Translations under genes and position numbers: made by a program
Notes under the pieces: generated by a model
Told to the model about the DNA's origin: nothing
The model's input: only the letters and a program-made list of their open reading frames with translations
Databases searched by the model: none
Assembly: GCF_029892425.1 (NCBI RefSeq)
Contig: NZ_JARXWB010000035.1
Coordinates: forward strand, 1-64,000
Source: Bradyrhizobium sp. BR13661
GTDB taxonomy: Bacteria > Pseudomonadota > Alphaproteobacteria > Rhizobiales > Xanthobacteraceae
DNA length: 64,000 nt
Direction: 5' to 3'
Part shown: positions 28,208 through 36,676 of the stretch, in pieces
Position numbering within the stretch: the stretch's first letter is position 1
Layout of the letters: each line of letters starts with the position of its first letter

Positions 28208-29118
28208 GGCCCGCCGCCAAGCGCGCTGCTGTCGAGCATCTGCAGGCCTTCATGAGCCTGTCGGAACGGCGGGCCTGCTCGATCGTGGGCGCGGATCGGA
28301 AGATGGTCCGTTACCACTCCAGCAGTCCGCCGGACGTTGCTCTACGCGGCCGGCTGCGTGAGCTCGCCTACGAGCGGCGACGTTTTGGCTACCGCCGGCT
28401 GCTCGTCCTGCTGCGCCGGGAGGGAGAGCCCTCGGGCCGGATCTACCGGCTTTATCGGGAAGAAGCGCTCACCGTCCCCAAGCGGCGGGCTCGCCGCAAG
28501 GCCGAGGGGACCCGTGCCCCGATCCTGGTTAAGGCGAGGCCCAATGCGCGCTGGTCGCTGGATTTTGTCCACCACCGGTTCGCCAACGGTCGGCGCTTCC
28601 GCATTCTCAACATCGTCGACGACATCGCCAAGGAATGTCTGGGCACCATTCCGGACACATCGATGTCGGGGCGGCGCGTGGCCCGCGAACTGACGGCGAT
28701 CGCCGAGCGGCGCGGCAAGCCAGGAATGATCGTGTCCGACCATAGCACCGAGTTCACCTGCAACGCTGTGCTCGCCTGGTGCAAGGACGCAGCCATCTAC
28801 TGGCACTTCAACGCACCAGGAAAGCCGATGCAGAACGACTTTGTCGAGAGCTTCAACGGCCGGATGCGCGACGAACTGCTCAACGAGACCCTGTTCTTCG
28901 AACTCGATGCTCGTGCCAAGATCGCCAACTGGGTTATCGACTACAATCTCCAGCGGCCTCACTCGTCGCTGAGATACCTGACCCCCGCGGCCTATGCCGC
29001 CCACCTCACCGCAACGGACCACCGGCTGCGCAACCCCGACCAGCTCCGCCGATCGTCCGTTGCTCCACCCGCGCCGCTTGGCGTACAAAACCCCGAGACT
29101 CTAACCGCCACTGGATGA
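28201..29118 (+). CDS. IS3-family transposase OrfB (DDE catalytic part)
   Basis: 305 residues in the -1 frame relative to OrfA. Domains: HTH_21-type region (GYRRLLVLLRREGEPSGRIY), then the integrase core with catalytic D in WSLDFVHHRF, D in IVSDHSTEFTC and E in FVESFNGRMRDEL, and the R-x(3)-S region PHSSLRYLTP. Family text is usually SDNGTEF and QNGFVE, so two positions are altered, but the DDE triad is complete. Expressed mainly as OrfAB by frameshift. Confidence 0.9.
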   Translation: MLGPAAKRAAVEHLQAFMSLSERRACSIVGADRKMVRYHSSSPPDVALRGRLRELAYERRRFGYRRLLVLLRREGEPSGRIYRLYREEALTVPKRRARRKAEGTRAPILVKARPNARWSLDFVHHRFANGRRFRILNIVDDIAKECLGTIPDTSMSGRRVARELTAIAERRGKPGMIVSDHSTEFTCNAVLAWCKDAAIYWHFNAPGKPMQNDFVESFNGRMRDELLNETLFFELDARAKIANWVIDYNLQRPHSSLRYLTPAAYAAHLTATDHRLRNPDQLRRSSVAPPAPLGVQNPETLTATG

Positions 29119-29136
29119 GAACTCAGTGGCAGGTCA

Positions 29137-29327
29137 TAGTCGACAAAGCCACTGATTGTCGCGATGGCTCTGACGCCAAAGCTGGCCAGCGCTGACAGTG
29201 ATAGGTCGGAATTAGGCCCGACCTTTGAAATTGCATCCCAAAGGGACTCGACAGAACTTGTCGTGCTGTCGATACCTTCGTCGTTCGCAGTGATTGTTAC
29301 TCTGCGAACGATATCGCCTTCGGCCAT
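29137..29327 (-). pseudogene. 5' part of the hypothetical gene interrupted by the IS3 element
   Basis: From ATG 29327: MAEGDIVRRVTITANDEGID, then SLWDAISKVGPNSDLSLSAL and IATISGFVDY up to the element boundary. Together with 27,712-27,877 the gene would encode about 118 residues. Not recognised. Confidence 0.45.
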
Positions 29328-29434
29328 TAAAAAATGAATTTCAAAATCTTGATCCTGTACGCAACTAGTGCGATGTTGTTATTCTTGAGAATGTTACTTA
29401 GAAGGCCCCGGTCAACAACGACTCGGGAATTCAA

Positions 29435-29617
29435 ATGGCAAAAAAAGCCAAGAACAGAACACGCCGCACCTATACTGCGGATGATGTGAAGCAACTGCTT
29501 GCGCACTCGAAAGCACGCACGCCGGTAGCGAAGATCGCAAAAACGATGAAGAGAACTGAAGGTTCGCTTCGCCAGAAGGCAATCAAGCTCGGAATTAGAC
29601 TCGGTCACCAACGCTGA
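29435..29617 (+). CDS. Myb/SANT-like helix-turn-helix miniprotein, copy 2
   Basis: 60 residues, very basic: KAKNRTRRTYTADDVKQLLA, then TPVAKIAKTMKRTEGSLRQK and AIKLGI. Same helix-turn-helix plan as 8,885 (T.eei..L, I...l.Rt...vr.ka..LGi). Its 3' end overlaps the convergent gene by 13 bp. Likely DNA-binding. Confidence 0.65.
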   Translation: MAKKAKNRTRRTYTADDVKQLLAHSKARTPVAKIAKTMKRTEGSLRQKAIKLGIRLGHQR

Positions 29618-30024
29618 GCGTCTCGGTTCGTCTCTTGACTCGGAAAGTTCTTGCCCAATTCTGGAAAGACTTTTCCGAGTCGAACCAACCGCGAACACGC
29701 TACGATGTCGCAGCCAGCGACAAACGAACCATCCTGGCTCACCGCCTGAACATAAAAAGCACAGTCTTTCTGCGGAAGATCATCTTCACCTCGCAGGTAA
29801 TCTTCCCACATAAAATTCAGCGCATTATGGTCTATCAAGCGCCTCACGTCGGTCGACAAGATACCGCCTGACACCTTGTGAGCGAGGTCGTGGGCGCGCT
29901 GAGCCGCTTCTGCTTCTACCCTACGGACGGCCTCTTCGAGCATCAGGCGTTCGCGCGTGATCTCAGACTCGGATAGCTGCGGTTCTACGCTACGGAGTTG
30001 GGCGAGCTGTGCGTGCCCGTTCAT
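29605..30024 (-). CDS. Hypothetical protein
   Basis: 139 residues. Helical N-terminal half (ERLMLEEAVRRVEAEAAQRA) and a mixed C-terminal half (FYVQAVSQDGSFVAGCDIVA, LGKVFPELGKNFPS). No signal peptide or membrane helix. Family unknown; accepted on length and composition. Confidence 0.5.
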   Translation of the reverse strand: MNGHAQLAQLRSVEPQLSESEITRERLMLEEAVRRVEAEAAQRAHDLAHKVSGGILSTDVRRLIDHNALNFMWEDYLRGEDDLPQKDCAFYVQAVSQDGSFVAGCDIVACSRLVRLGKVFPELGKNFPSQETNRDAQRW

Positions 30025-30807
30025 TCAGGGCACGCCGGCTTTCTCCGGGGGCCCCGAGGTCAAATGCGGAAATCGCGCGAGCGATCAAAGGATAATAGTC
30101 GGCCAGGCAATATTCCTATTCGTGGACACATGGCAATAACACTACTTTAGACTGGCGCGCTGTACCGGTTTTTCTAGCCCAGCCCCCCAAAATCGGGCCG
30201 ACACCAATTTGCTGCGCTCATAATCCACGGCCAGTCTGCTTGTCCCGGCGCTGAGCTTTCGCTATCCGGGCGCGCACAGCCGAGCCTGTTTTAGAACCGC
30301 CCCTACGAGACAGGCGCAGCCGCCAGTCGCGCCTGCGGGTGCCATGGGCGCAGCAGAACAGCCCTCCGCCTTGTAATATAGGTCAGGCAAAGCCGACCGC
30401 TGACGGTACTGAACGAAGATCGTGCCCGCAAAGCCATGCCGCGCGGTGGCTCACGAAACGGACGGTACGACAAGCTGCGTAGGCATCCCAAGTCGGTAGT
30501 CGGCGCCAATCAGTTGGTCGTTCCAACGCGCGACACAAAACCTTGGCACAACTTGTGCCTACTAATCGATACCGGAGTTTTGCATCCCCCCTCGGGACTG
30601 GAAAGCTGCCGCCCACGCTGATTTAAGCGGGCGGCGCTTTTAGTCACGGTGAAAAGGCCCTCCGCATCATGCTGGCGGATTCTTGAGCTTTGACTTGTTC
30701 GTACGAAGAGCAGTGCCCTCTAAGGCAGTTCGTCGTTCCCGCTCTTTGGCGCAGACAATCTTGTTCGGCATAGCCTTGGTCACGTCATGGAATGGAAATA
30801 CGCGGTG
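30025..30807. other. No supportable gene
   Basis: About 780 bp without a believable coding frame; contains the terminator-like hairpin at 30,609. Confidence 0.4.
30609..30642 (+). terminator. Terminator-like hairpin
   Basis: Arms GCCGCCC and GGGCGGC with an AT-containing loop, followed by GCTTTTAG. No plus-strand gene directly upstream is supported, so it may end an unannotated transcript. Confidence 0.4.
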
Positions 30808-30999
30808 ATGTTCACGGTCGAAATCTACGGGACTGCCTTAGACGGTTCGGACTGGCTTATTCACCGAACGACCATTTTGGGAATTGACCAACTTGCAGCG
30901 CGCAAAACAGCGGACACCCTGCTTGCCGTGCGCAAGAAGGCGGCACGCGCCTGCGTGCTGAATGCGCAGGGGGAGACCATCTACATCGTCCACAAGTAA
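30808..30999 (+). CDS. Small hypothetical protein
   Basis: 63 residues from ATG 30808 (an ATG at 30787 adds seven). MFTVEIYGTALDGSDWLIHR then ARKTADTLLAVRKKAARACV and LNAQGETIYIVHK: a beta-alpha-beta-like layout with a conserved-looking end. Recalled as similar to conserved Bradyrhizobium proteins, without known function. Confidence 0.55.
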   Translation: MFTVEIYGTALDGSDWLIHRTTILGIDQLAARKTADTLLAVRKKAARACVLNAQGETIYIVHK

Positions 31000-31482
31000 C
31001 AGCCCGACGGCCCAAGCGCCGCGCGGGAGGAGAGAAACGGTCGCCAGGGCCGCGAGCACGCCAACTCGAATACACATGCGCACCGGCCATCCAACAGGAC
31101 GAGTGCCGCCGCCGTCCCAGATAGCGCAGCTCATGTTCCAAGCAAAATGCGTGACCCTAGGAACTGCTGCGACATTCACCAGTTGCAGTATGCGCGGCCC
31201 AAGCCACTGCGCACACCCGGCCGCCCCCACACCTCAGAAGTCCTACAGCGGCCGGGCGCCTGCCAGAACCGTAATGTCTCGATGCACTACCTAATTGCGT
31301 TTCCTTCGAGGTTCGCCTTCAATTCCCTCGGTGAGGCCCTGAACGACCCAGTTGCATCCGCAAGGGATACCTGCGCCGAAAGAGTGTTCAATAAAACGAC
31401 TTCGCCGAGGCTGCCGATTTTCGATAATCGTCAGTATTCGACCGGAGGTGCACCCGACATTCTCGAAAACTATTTTGCCGAC

Positions 31483-31638
31483 ATGACGCGGGGCAATCCA
31501 CCGATCCTCATTTGCCGGGAATGCAGGCGGCCCATCGATTTTCTTGCAATGCTGCCCCACATCGCAAACCTGCCTGCCATATACGTCTTCAGATGCTTAC
31601 CCTGCCGGAGGGTCGATACGATTACCATCCCGTCCTAG
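31483..31638 (+). CDS. Small zinc-ribbon-like protein
   Basis: 51 residues from ATG 31483; earlier starts (31282, 31147) stay in frame. Two CxxC knuckles, ICRECRRPIDF and FRCLPCRRVDT, are separated by about 20 residues, the spacing of a zinc ribbon. Its 3' end overlaps the convergent gene at 31,597 by about 40 bp. Probably a metal-stabilised mini-domain; start uncertain. Confidence 0.5.
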   Translation: MTRGNPPILICRECRRPIDFLAMLPHIANLPAIYVFRCLPCRRVDTITIPS

Positions 31639-31806
31639 CGGACCGTCCGGCCAGTACTTCGACTTCGTCAGTATCCATTCCTTGGCCTCAGCCTCAGTCT
31701 CGAAATCTCCAATATGAGAGTCCGGCCCGTAACCCGTCACAATGGCTACGAACCAGCGCCCACCCCTCGTCAGCTCTGGCTTGAATTCAGGAAATTGCCG
31801 CTTCAT
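31597..31806 (-). CDS. Conserved-looking small hypothetical protein
   Basis: 69 residues from ATG 31806. MKRQFPEFKPELTRGGRWFV, AIVTGYGPDSHIGDFETEAE, AKEWILTKSKYWPDGPLG: beta-hairpin followed by an AEAkeWI helix, a plan seen in many small rhizobial proteins. Soluble. Confidence 0.55.
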   Translation of the reverse strand: MKRQFPEFKPELTRGGRWFVAIVTGYGPDSHIGDFETEAEAKEWILTKSKYWPDGPLGRDGNRIDPPAG

Positions 31807-31939
31807 GCTGACAGTATGGGACCTCGGCGTTCCGAAATCTATCCATATCGAGCGAGTTGCAACCTCTCGCCTTCCGAATTCTCCGATACCCCAACCGACG
31901 GCTGAGATGATCTTGAGTGGACGATAGCGAGTTCCAAGA

Positions 31940-32305
31940 TCAGTCCTGCAACGGAATTTTGCGCAGAATAGCATCAAGCCCCGCCTGCGTGGCTTGCCAC
32001 GCGCCGCGGTTCAGCTCGATCCAGCGCTTTCGCAGTAAGTCCTCAAGCGTCGCTTGCCCCACACCGAACGGGAGGGGACGTCTTCGATGAACGGCCATGA
32101 TAGCTGTACGCTCAGCGTGTGTCGGAACATCCGGCGAACGCTTCCTGATCGCGCTCCGCCTAATGTCTATCCCGAGTTCGTGGGCTTTGCGCCGAACAGT
32201 GGTCTCCGCTCGATGGAGCGCGGCGGCAATAGGCTTGGCAAATTTTCCATCCTTTGCGAGCTGACGTAGCTGGGCGATCTCGTCCGAAGTCCAATCTCGT
32301 TTCAT
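31940..32305 (-). CDS. Myb/SANT-like HTH with C-terminal extension, copy 3
   Basis: 121 residues. N-terminal 50: WTSDEIAQLRQLAKDGKFAK, PIAAALHRAETTVRRKAHEL, GI, the same helix-turn-helix plan as copies at 8,885, 29,435 and 35,517. The extra C-terminal 70 residues (RRPLPFGVGQATLEDLLRKR, WIELNRGAWQATQAGLDAIL) look like a winged helix. Probable two-domain DNA-binding protein. Confidence 0.65.
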   Translation of the reverse strand: MKRDWTSDEIAQLRQLAKDGKFAKPIAAALHRAETTVRRKAHELGIDIRRSAIRKRSPDVPTHAERTAIMAVHRRRPLPFGVGQATLEDLLRKRWIELNRGAWQATQAGLDAILRKIPLQD

Positions 32306-32647
32306 TGGCTAGAAAAACTTTTTGAATGAAAAATGCGGTGGATGTCTCAATCGCTTTCAGAGAATAAGCGAGTCGCCATAGTCCGCCCAGTCCCTTGCTA
32401 TTTTGCCAGCTACCCCTCGAACGAACTGGCTCGCAATAGTCCCTCGGAGTCGCGGTATTCGACCTCAGCATAAAACTTGGGCTCTAGCCGCCTGGCGCCT
32501 CTCTGGCCAGAGCGACATGGATATCACTGGCCAGATCTCCCTTCAGTCTTAAGGATCGAAGGGGTCGCCTACCCGCTAGACCTTGCGCTCGCCCTCCGGA
32601 TGCCTCAGCATTGCTGCATTGTCGAGATCGGGCCAAGGAGAAGTGAA

Positions 32648-32911
32648 ATGGCGAAAGACGTCCATTTTGACGTCATCCGAAAACTGATCGTTGTCTCCGT
32701 GCTTCTAGGTAGCACAAGCGCCCAAGCAGAAAATTGTAAGCAATTTCCCCCCGGCCCCTTCCGCCGTCAGTGCGCCGAAGCAAACCATCCGCAGTTAGGT
32801 GCAAAGCTTGAGCGGTGCAAAGAGGAGGCCGGATCAATGGGTCTCTACCCGGGCAAGGGCGATCCCGACGCCCTCAAAGAATACGTGCAGGCATGCATGC
32901 ACCGTCGCTAG
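32648..32911 (+). CDS. Small secreted cysteine-containing protein
   Basis: 87 residues from ATG 32648 (AGGAG 7 nt upstream). Signal peptide KLIVVSVLLGSTSAQA with cleavage at AQA-EN. The mature protein has four cysteines (NCKQFP, RRQCAE, ERCKEE, ACMHRR), likely two disulfides in the periplasm. I recall similar short periplasmic proteins in rhizobia. Function unknown. Confidence 0.65.
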   Translation: MAKDVHFDVIRKLIVVSVLLGSTSAQAENCKQFPPGPFRRQCAEANHPQLGAKLERCKEEAGSMGLYPGKGDPDALKEYVQACMHRR

Positions 32912-33323
32912 CGGCGAGCACAAAGCAAGTGCGCGACTCCTAATCGAAGCATGCGGCAAGTGAGGCACCGTATGGATACCAGGAGGGCGCGTCCCCGATC
33001 GTATCTTAAAGGCGTCCTGCCAGCGTTTGAGTAGCACCGCGTTGATCTGGTTTGGATGGTGTCCCGCCACTCGCCCTCTTCGCGAAGCCAGTGCGCAAAT
33101 GCCGAGCGTTCTAGGGCTCCCCTACGGGCACTAGCCCGCTGGCGTTCACCACGCTGTTTGCAACCTCGAATTACGTCATCGTGTGCACGCCGGCCGCGAC
33201 CCGTGGAGTCATTGCGTCGACCTTGATTGCAGCAGTTCAGTAGCAAGCATTGATCTGCGAGTACCACCTGCGACCAACACCGATGTCAACTTCAGCTGTT
33301 CGGTGTTCGGGCGGCAATAGGAA
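32912..33323. other. No supportable gene
   Basis: A 119-codon minus-strand frame (32,908-33,267) is arginine-rich noise by composition; nothing recognised. Confidence 0.35.
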
Positions 33324-33410
33324 CTACCGCATTTTGTAAGCGTCAAGAATGTGGGCGATGAAAATCGCAACGCTTATAAATGCGAATGTCACAACGGCAA
33401 TCTCTGTCAT
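33324..33410 (-). CDS. 28-residue membrane peptide, AH..DA family copy 1
   Basis: ATG 33410: MTEIAVVTFAFISVAIFIAH then ILDAYKMR. One membrane helix followed by the short AH-I-L-DA tail. Same length (28 residues) and same tail as the ORF at 38,974, and the same tail as the one at 41,819. Coding inferred from that repetition. Confidence 0.5.
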   Translation of the reverse strand: MTEIAVVTFAFISVAIFIAHILDAYKMR

Positions 33411-33995
33411 TGTACCATAGCCAATTTGCTGAAAACGTCTAGCGAAGGCCGCAGCAGAGGGACCTACTGCGGCCCGCGCATGGTCAAAATCAGACCGGGT
33501 AAAAAGATCTAAGTGAAATATGCAGCCAGCCCCGGTAAGCAGGAGCCTACCGCAGCTCTGCCGCAATGCAATGTTAGTTAGGACACAGTTGGAAACGTAT
33601 TTAATTCGGAACCAAGTGAGGGAGAGCACCGCCGGGGCTAGCTAGCTGGCGGGCTCCCAAGCCCAGGACCGCCTCGTCCCTGCAGTCCCGTCCCGCGAAG
33701 AATAGTCCGCGATTCTCGCGTTTCGAACCACAAAGATCCCCGCCGTTCCGTTGAGGCGGACGGTACGGACATGCTAGAGCCTTGCGCGCCGTGCCTCTCG
33801 TGCGGAGAGGTATAGGCACCCGGCCGCAGGCACTGCCCAGATTAGCGCCTGCGGCCGATCAAGATTATTATCACGGGCTGGAAACATGCTTTTGCCGAGT
33901 TTTTCCGATGCTGTTTGTTGCCCAAAGGGCCGGAAGTAAGTGGGCGCCAGCTCTTGCCCCCAACCCTGCGAGCTGAGGCCGCTACTTTGCGCGGG
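33411..33995. other. No supportable gene
   Basis: Short frames only. The frame of the 28-residue peptide stays open upstream to 33,629 but the extension is low-quality. Confidence 0.35.
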
Positions 33996-34161
33996 CTACT
34001 TCTTTAGAATCAGCTTCATTTCTCGGGCCGCGCGCCTAACCGATCCGACATGCCGGTCTAGCGCTTGTGCAATTTCCAACGACGTGAGCCGACGGCGCGC
34101 CATCGCTGCCAGCTTTTGTCGCTCGATCTCGGTCCAATCCTTCCGGCTTCGATGATTTCAT
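33996..34161 (-). pseudogene. Myb/SANT-like HTH miniprotein, frameshifted copy
   Basis: Starts ATG 34161 (MKSSKPEG); after a one-base shift the text is KDWTEIERQKLAAMARRRLT, SLEIAQALDRHVGSVRRAAR, EMKLILKK to TAG at 33,996. Closely follows the 35,517 copy (EKPRQWTDAEQ...). The shift sits before the first helix, so no full protein is made. Confidence 0.55.
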
Positions 34162-34271
34162 GTCGGGATCATCTACCCAGTCCCTTCGAGTCAAAGGCAT
34201 TGGGAAATCTTACAATTGGTCAGTGCGACATGAGATTGTCGCCAAGCGACAAGAGTCGGGGCTATTTCCCA

Positions 34272-34496
34272 TCAAGGTCGCTTCTTGCAGGCGTCCCAAG
34301 CCGCCGCCAAGTCTGCTTGCGCGCCCTCCAAGCCGAGCGCTGCGCCAGTTATGGGCAGCCCGTTCCCCGTTGGAAGGAGCTTCCAGACCCACCGAGGCGG
34401 CAACCTCTCAGGCGCGTAATGGATTCGCCCGACGTGTTGGCCGTCATCATAGATGGTGTAGTCACGTCCGCCGATCGTTCGCATCGTCAGGGCCAT
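34272..34496 (-). CDS. Conserved-looking hypothetical protein
   Basis: 74 residues from ATG 34496, with a very strong GGAGGAGGAG ribosome site directly upstream. MRTIGGRDYTIYDDGQHVGR, IHYAPERLPPRWVWKLLPTG and a final QADLAAAWDACKKRP helix: a beta-hairpin, W-x-W strand, helix layout typical of a small family I recall in Bradyrhizobium. Function unknown. Confidence 0.6.
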   Translation of the reverse strand: MALTMRTIGGRDYTIYDDGQHVGRIHYAPERLPPRWVWKLLPTGNGLPITGAALGLEGAQADLAAAWDACKKRP

Positions 34497-34742
34497 ACTC
34501 CTCCTCCGATTCGATCGCACCATAGTGGTGCAATATTCGGAATCAGCAAAGTCCCGTTGACATGTGACAGGCTTTCGCCAAGGGATGAGCTAATGGGGCG
34601 GATGCCGCGGCAGTAGATTCTGCAGAACGGTCAGCTCTGGAAACTCGGCAGCACAGGCCTTGTAGCGCTCACAAATACGAAGATCGTTGCCGTTCGCCTG
34701 ACCTGCCTTCGAGTGTCCTCCTCATCCGGCGCTACTTCGGCT

Positions 34743-35004
34743 CTATACCAGAGACCATAAGGCAGGCGGGCCCGGGGTGTAGACCACGTTCCGGCATGTT
34801 TGGAGTGAGACTCCACCTTCCATGCCGTTCGGGAAGACGAGATCGAGATCCCCCTTCGGACAGACTAGCTTCCACTCGCGGAGAGCGTGGATCACGATCG
34901 GCGGGCACCGAGCCAGCCATCCTGCCGAGGTCCCGCAATTGAGAAACGGCAACCGGGCTAGCGCTCGGTCCGGGGCAAATTCTGCTGCGCCTGCTGTCGC
35001 TCAA
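34743..35004 (-). pseudogene. Tyrosine recombinase (integrase) fragment
   Basis: Minus-strand reading HALREWKLVCPKGDLDLVFP then NGMEGGVSLQTCRNVV matches, from memory, the segment between the N-terminal arm and the catalytic domain of phage/island integrases. The catalytic R, HxxR and Y are not present. Possibly the debris of the enzyme that once moved this island. Confidence 0.5.
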
Positions 35005-35516
35005 GCGCTGCCTCCGCCTGCAATACGATCGATCGCCGCGTGTCCTGGTTAGTTATTTTCTGAAACGCCCTGATCAGGCGAAGTATCTGCAGATCTTCGA
35101 CGCCGCTCGGCATGGCAAAGCCCTTTGAGAAAATTGCATCCGAAAATGGGAAAACTATGCAGCGGCTTTGTCCCGAGTGGAACAGCTAACTCGGCCGAAG
35201 GTTAAATTCTGCCGGCCCGCCGCCGCCGGGCTGGCGGAGCCCAAAAGCCCCCCAGGCGGGCAGTTTCTTTGACATAGAATGTGGGATTGGAATGCCTGAT
35301 GCTTCAACCGGACGGTTCAGATTGCGTGGAATCAACTGGAGAAGACGGGTGATCTAGGCAATGCATCAGAAGCCAGCCGCTTCCTTGTCAAAACCGTCGA
35401 CGAGATGGTTCTCAAGGGCGAGAGCAAGAGGCTGATGCTGGCTAACCGCGCTATCGATGCTTACCGCCAGCGCCCAAAGGAAAAAAGGCCGTCCGCTTGA
35501 ACAGCAGCCAGCGTCT
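35005..35516. other. No supportable gene
   Basis: About 500 bp with only short frames. Confidence 0.4.
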
Positions 35517-35678
35517 TCACCGGAGCTGGATGCCCAAGGTTTCCGCAACCCGCTTGACCGAGGCGATATATCTTCGCAGCGCGCTCGCAATCTGGAGGGC
35601 GCTTGCTCCCTCAGTGGCCATCTCAATCAGCAACTTCTGCTCGGCGTCGGTCCACTGCCGAGGTTTCTCGCACCTCAT
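35517..35678 (-). CDS. Myb/SANT-like helix-turn-helix miniprotein, copy 4
   Basis: 53 residues from ATG 35678 (GGAG 6-7 nt upstream). MRCEKPRQWTDAEQKLLIEM, ATEGASALQIASALRRYIAS, VKRVAETLGIQLR: W..aE...L helix, turn, recognition helix with R..aSV.r.A..LGI. Start placed here because the family begins shortly before the W. Confidence 0.6.
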   Translation of the reverse strand: MRCEKPRQWTDAEQKLLIEMATEGASALQIASALRRYIASVKRVAETLGIQLR

Positions 35679-35717
35679 CGTCAGCTCCGCCCAAGTGAAA
35701 CCCAAAATGAATATGCA

Positions 35718-35750
35718 GAAGCCCGCCAGGTGCGACAGCTAGCGGGCTTC
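35718..35750. terminator. Perfect 9-bp hairpin without T-run
   Basis: Arms GAAGCCCGC and GCGGGCTTC with a 15-nt loop, just upstream of the minus-strand Myb-like gene. No T-run on either side, so it may be an RNA structure rather than a terminator. Confidence 0.3.
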
Positions 35751-36189
35751 AGCCAATGCGTCGCAGCGAGTCCAAAATGCGACGCAGAACGATAGCGGAT
35801 CAAATTTGCTACGCCCGTCCCCACCGATGACAGACCCGCCAACTTGTGAACCGGTCGGCGGTTTGTTGGATTGTAGATGGGATCCGGAACGGCCGCCCTT
35901 CGATGATCCGCATCAGAGGAAAGCAGCCATCTCGAGAATTGAGCCTCGCCATCACGACCGCCGGGCACCCACGCGAGGTTGGCAATGTTGCACGAAGGCA
36001 TCACACGCCGGGGATCGTTGTTAACCGACGGTCGCGCGTTTGCACCGCACCTGAGGCGTTGGTATCAGGTGGCGGCCGTGCACTTCGCCTGGGGTAGGTT
36101 AAGGACGCTCGGCACACGGCCGCCCGGTCACGGTGCGGCCGTGACCGTTTTCAGTAGAACATAAATTACTTAAACTTGCGTCGACGCTC
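35751..36189. other. No supportable gene
   Basis: Short overlapping frames only. Confidence 0.4.
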
Positions 36190-36224
36190 TGAGTGTTATG
36201 TTGATCACACTCAAGCACTTTTTT
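36190..36224 (+). terminator. Terminator-like hairpin with T6
   Basis: TGAGTGT and ACACTCA arms (7 bp) around a 10-nt loop, followed after five bases by TTTTTT. AT-rich context. No supported gene upstream on the plus strand. Confidence 0.35.
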
Positions 36225-36372
36225 CGCCCATAGTTCCGCGAGATTCGACCGCTGAAGTCAAGCCCGGCCGACTCCGGTCAGAGTGGCGCGAGTTCCTGTG
36301 GGCACGAATTTTGCTGCTAGCGAGATGGCTCCTGCTCAACACCTTGCGCGGGGTCCATTCCCAGAAGCCTTT

Positions 36373-36406
36373 GCCCGGCGCGGAAGCCCTCGCGCCGGGC
36401 CTTTTT
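36373..36406 (+). terminator. Strong rho-independent terminator
   Basis: Perfect 10-bp stem GCCCGGCGCG / CGCGCCGGGC, 8-nt loop, then CTTTTTC. There is no plus-strand coding frame for several hundred bases upstream, so it may end a non-coding transcript starting after the 36,190 hairpin. Confidence 0.65.
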
Positions 36407-36580
36407 CATTGGTCAGAGTGCTTCCAAGAGGCCCGACCACTGGTGTTTAAATACCTGTGGACAACCTGTGGAAAAGCCAGTACTGCCGCATTTACGGGCG
36501 CACAGAACTGGGAAGTTAGGGGCCTAATTGAAGCGCGCCCCCCAAGCGCACAGAAGCCCATTTTCAACCCCCAAGCTATT

Positions 36581-36618
36581 GCCCCGCTCGCCCCCCAGCG
36601 TGCGGGGCTTCTTTTCCG
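36581..36618 (+). terminator. Terminator-like hairpin upstream of the 36,677 gene
   Basis: GCCCCGC / GCGGGGC arms with a C-rich loop followed by TTCTTTTCC. It insulates the downstream gene from upstream transcription. Confidence 0.45.
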
Positions 36619-36676
36619 CCGCTCCGCTGAATTGAGAATCGCCTATTCTCGGCGGCATTCCGGCTGGGGCTGATCC

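Larger units (their letters stand above)
27878..29136 (+). mobile_element. Intact IS3-family insertion sequence
   Basis: 1,259 bp bounded by imperfect inverted repeats: the left end starts TGACCGGCCACTGAGT, the right end (reverse complement) starts TGACCTGCCACTGAGT, and both continue to TCCAG with a few mismatches. Contains overlapping orfA and orfB with an A7 slip site. The ends and gene layout suggest the IS407-like group. No target duplication is visible: four bases left are ATCC, right TAGT. Confidence 0.85.

Noticed and set aside
36581..36618. Replication origin or iteron idea for the GC-rich hairpin cluster at 36.2-36.7 kb
   Set aside because: No direct repeats or DnaA-like boxes; the hairpins are better read as terminators.
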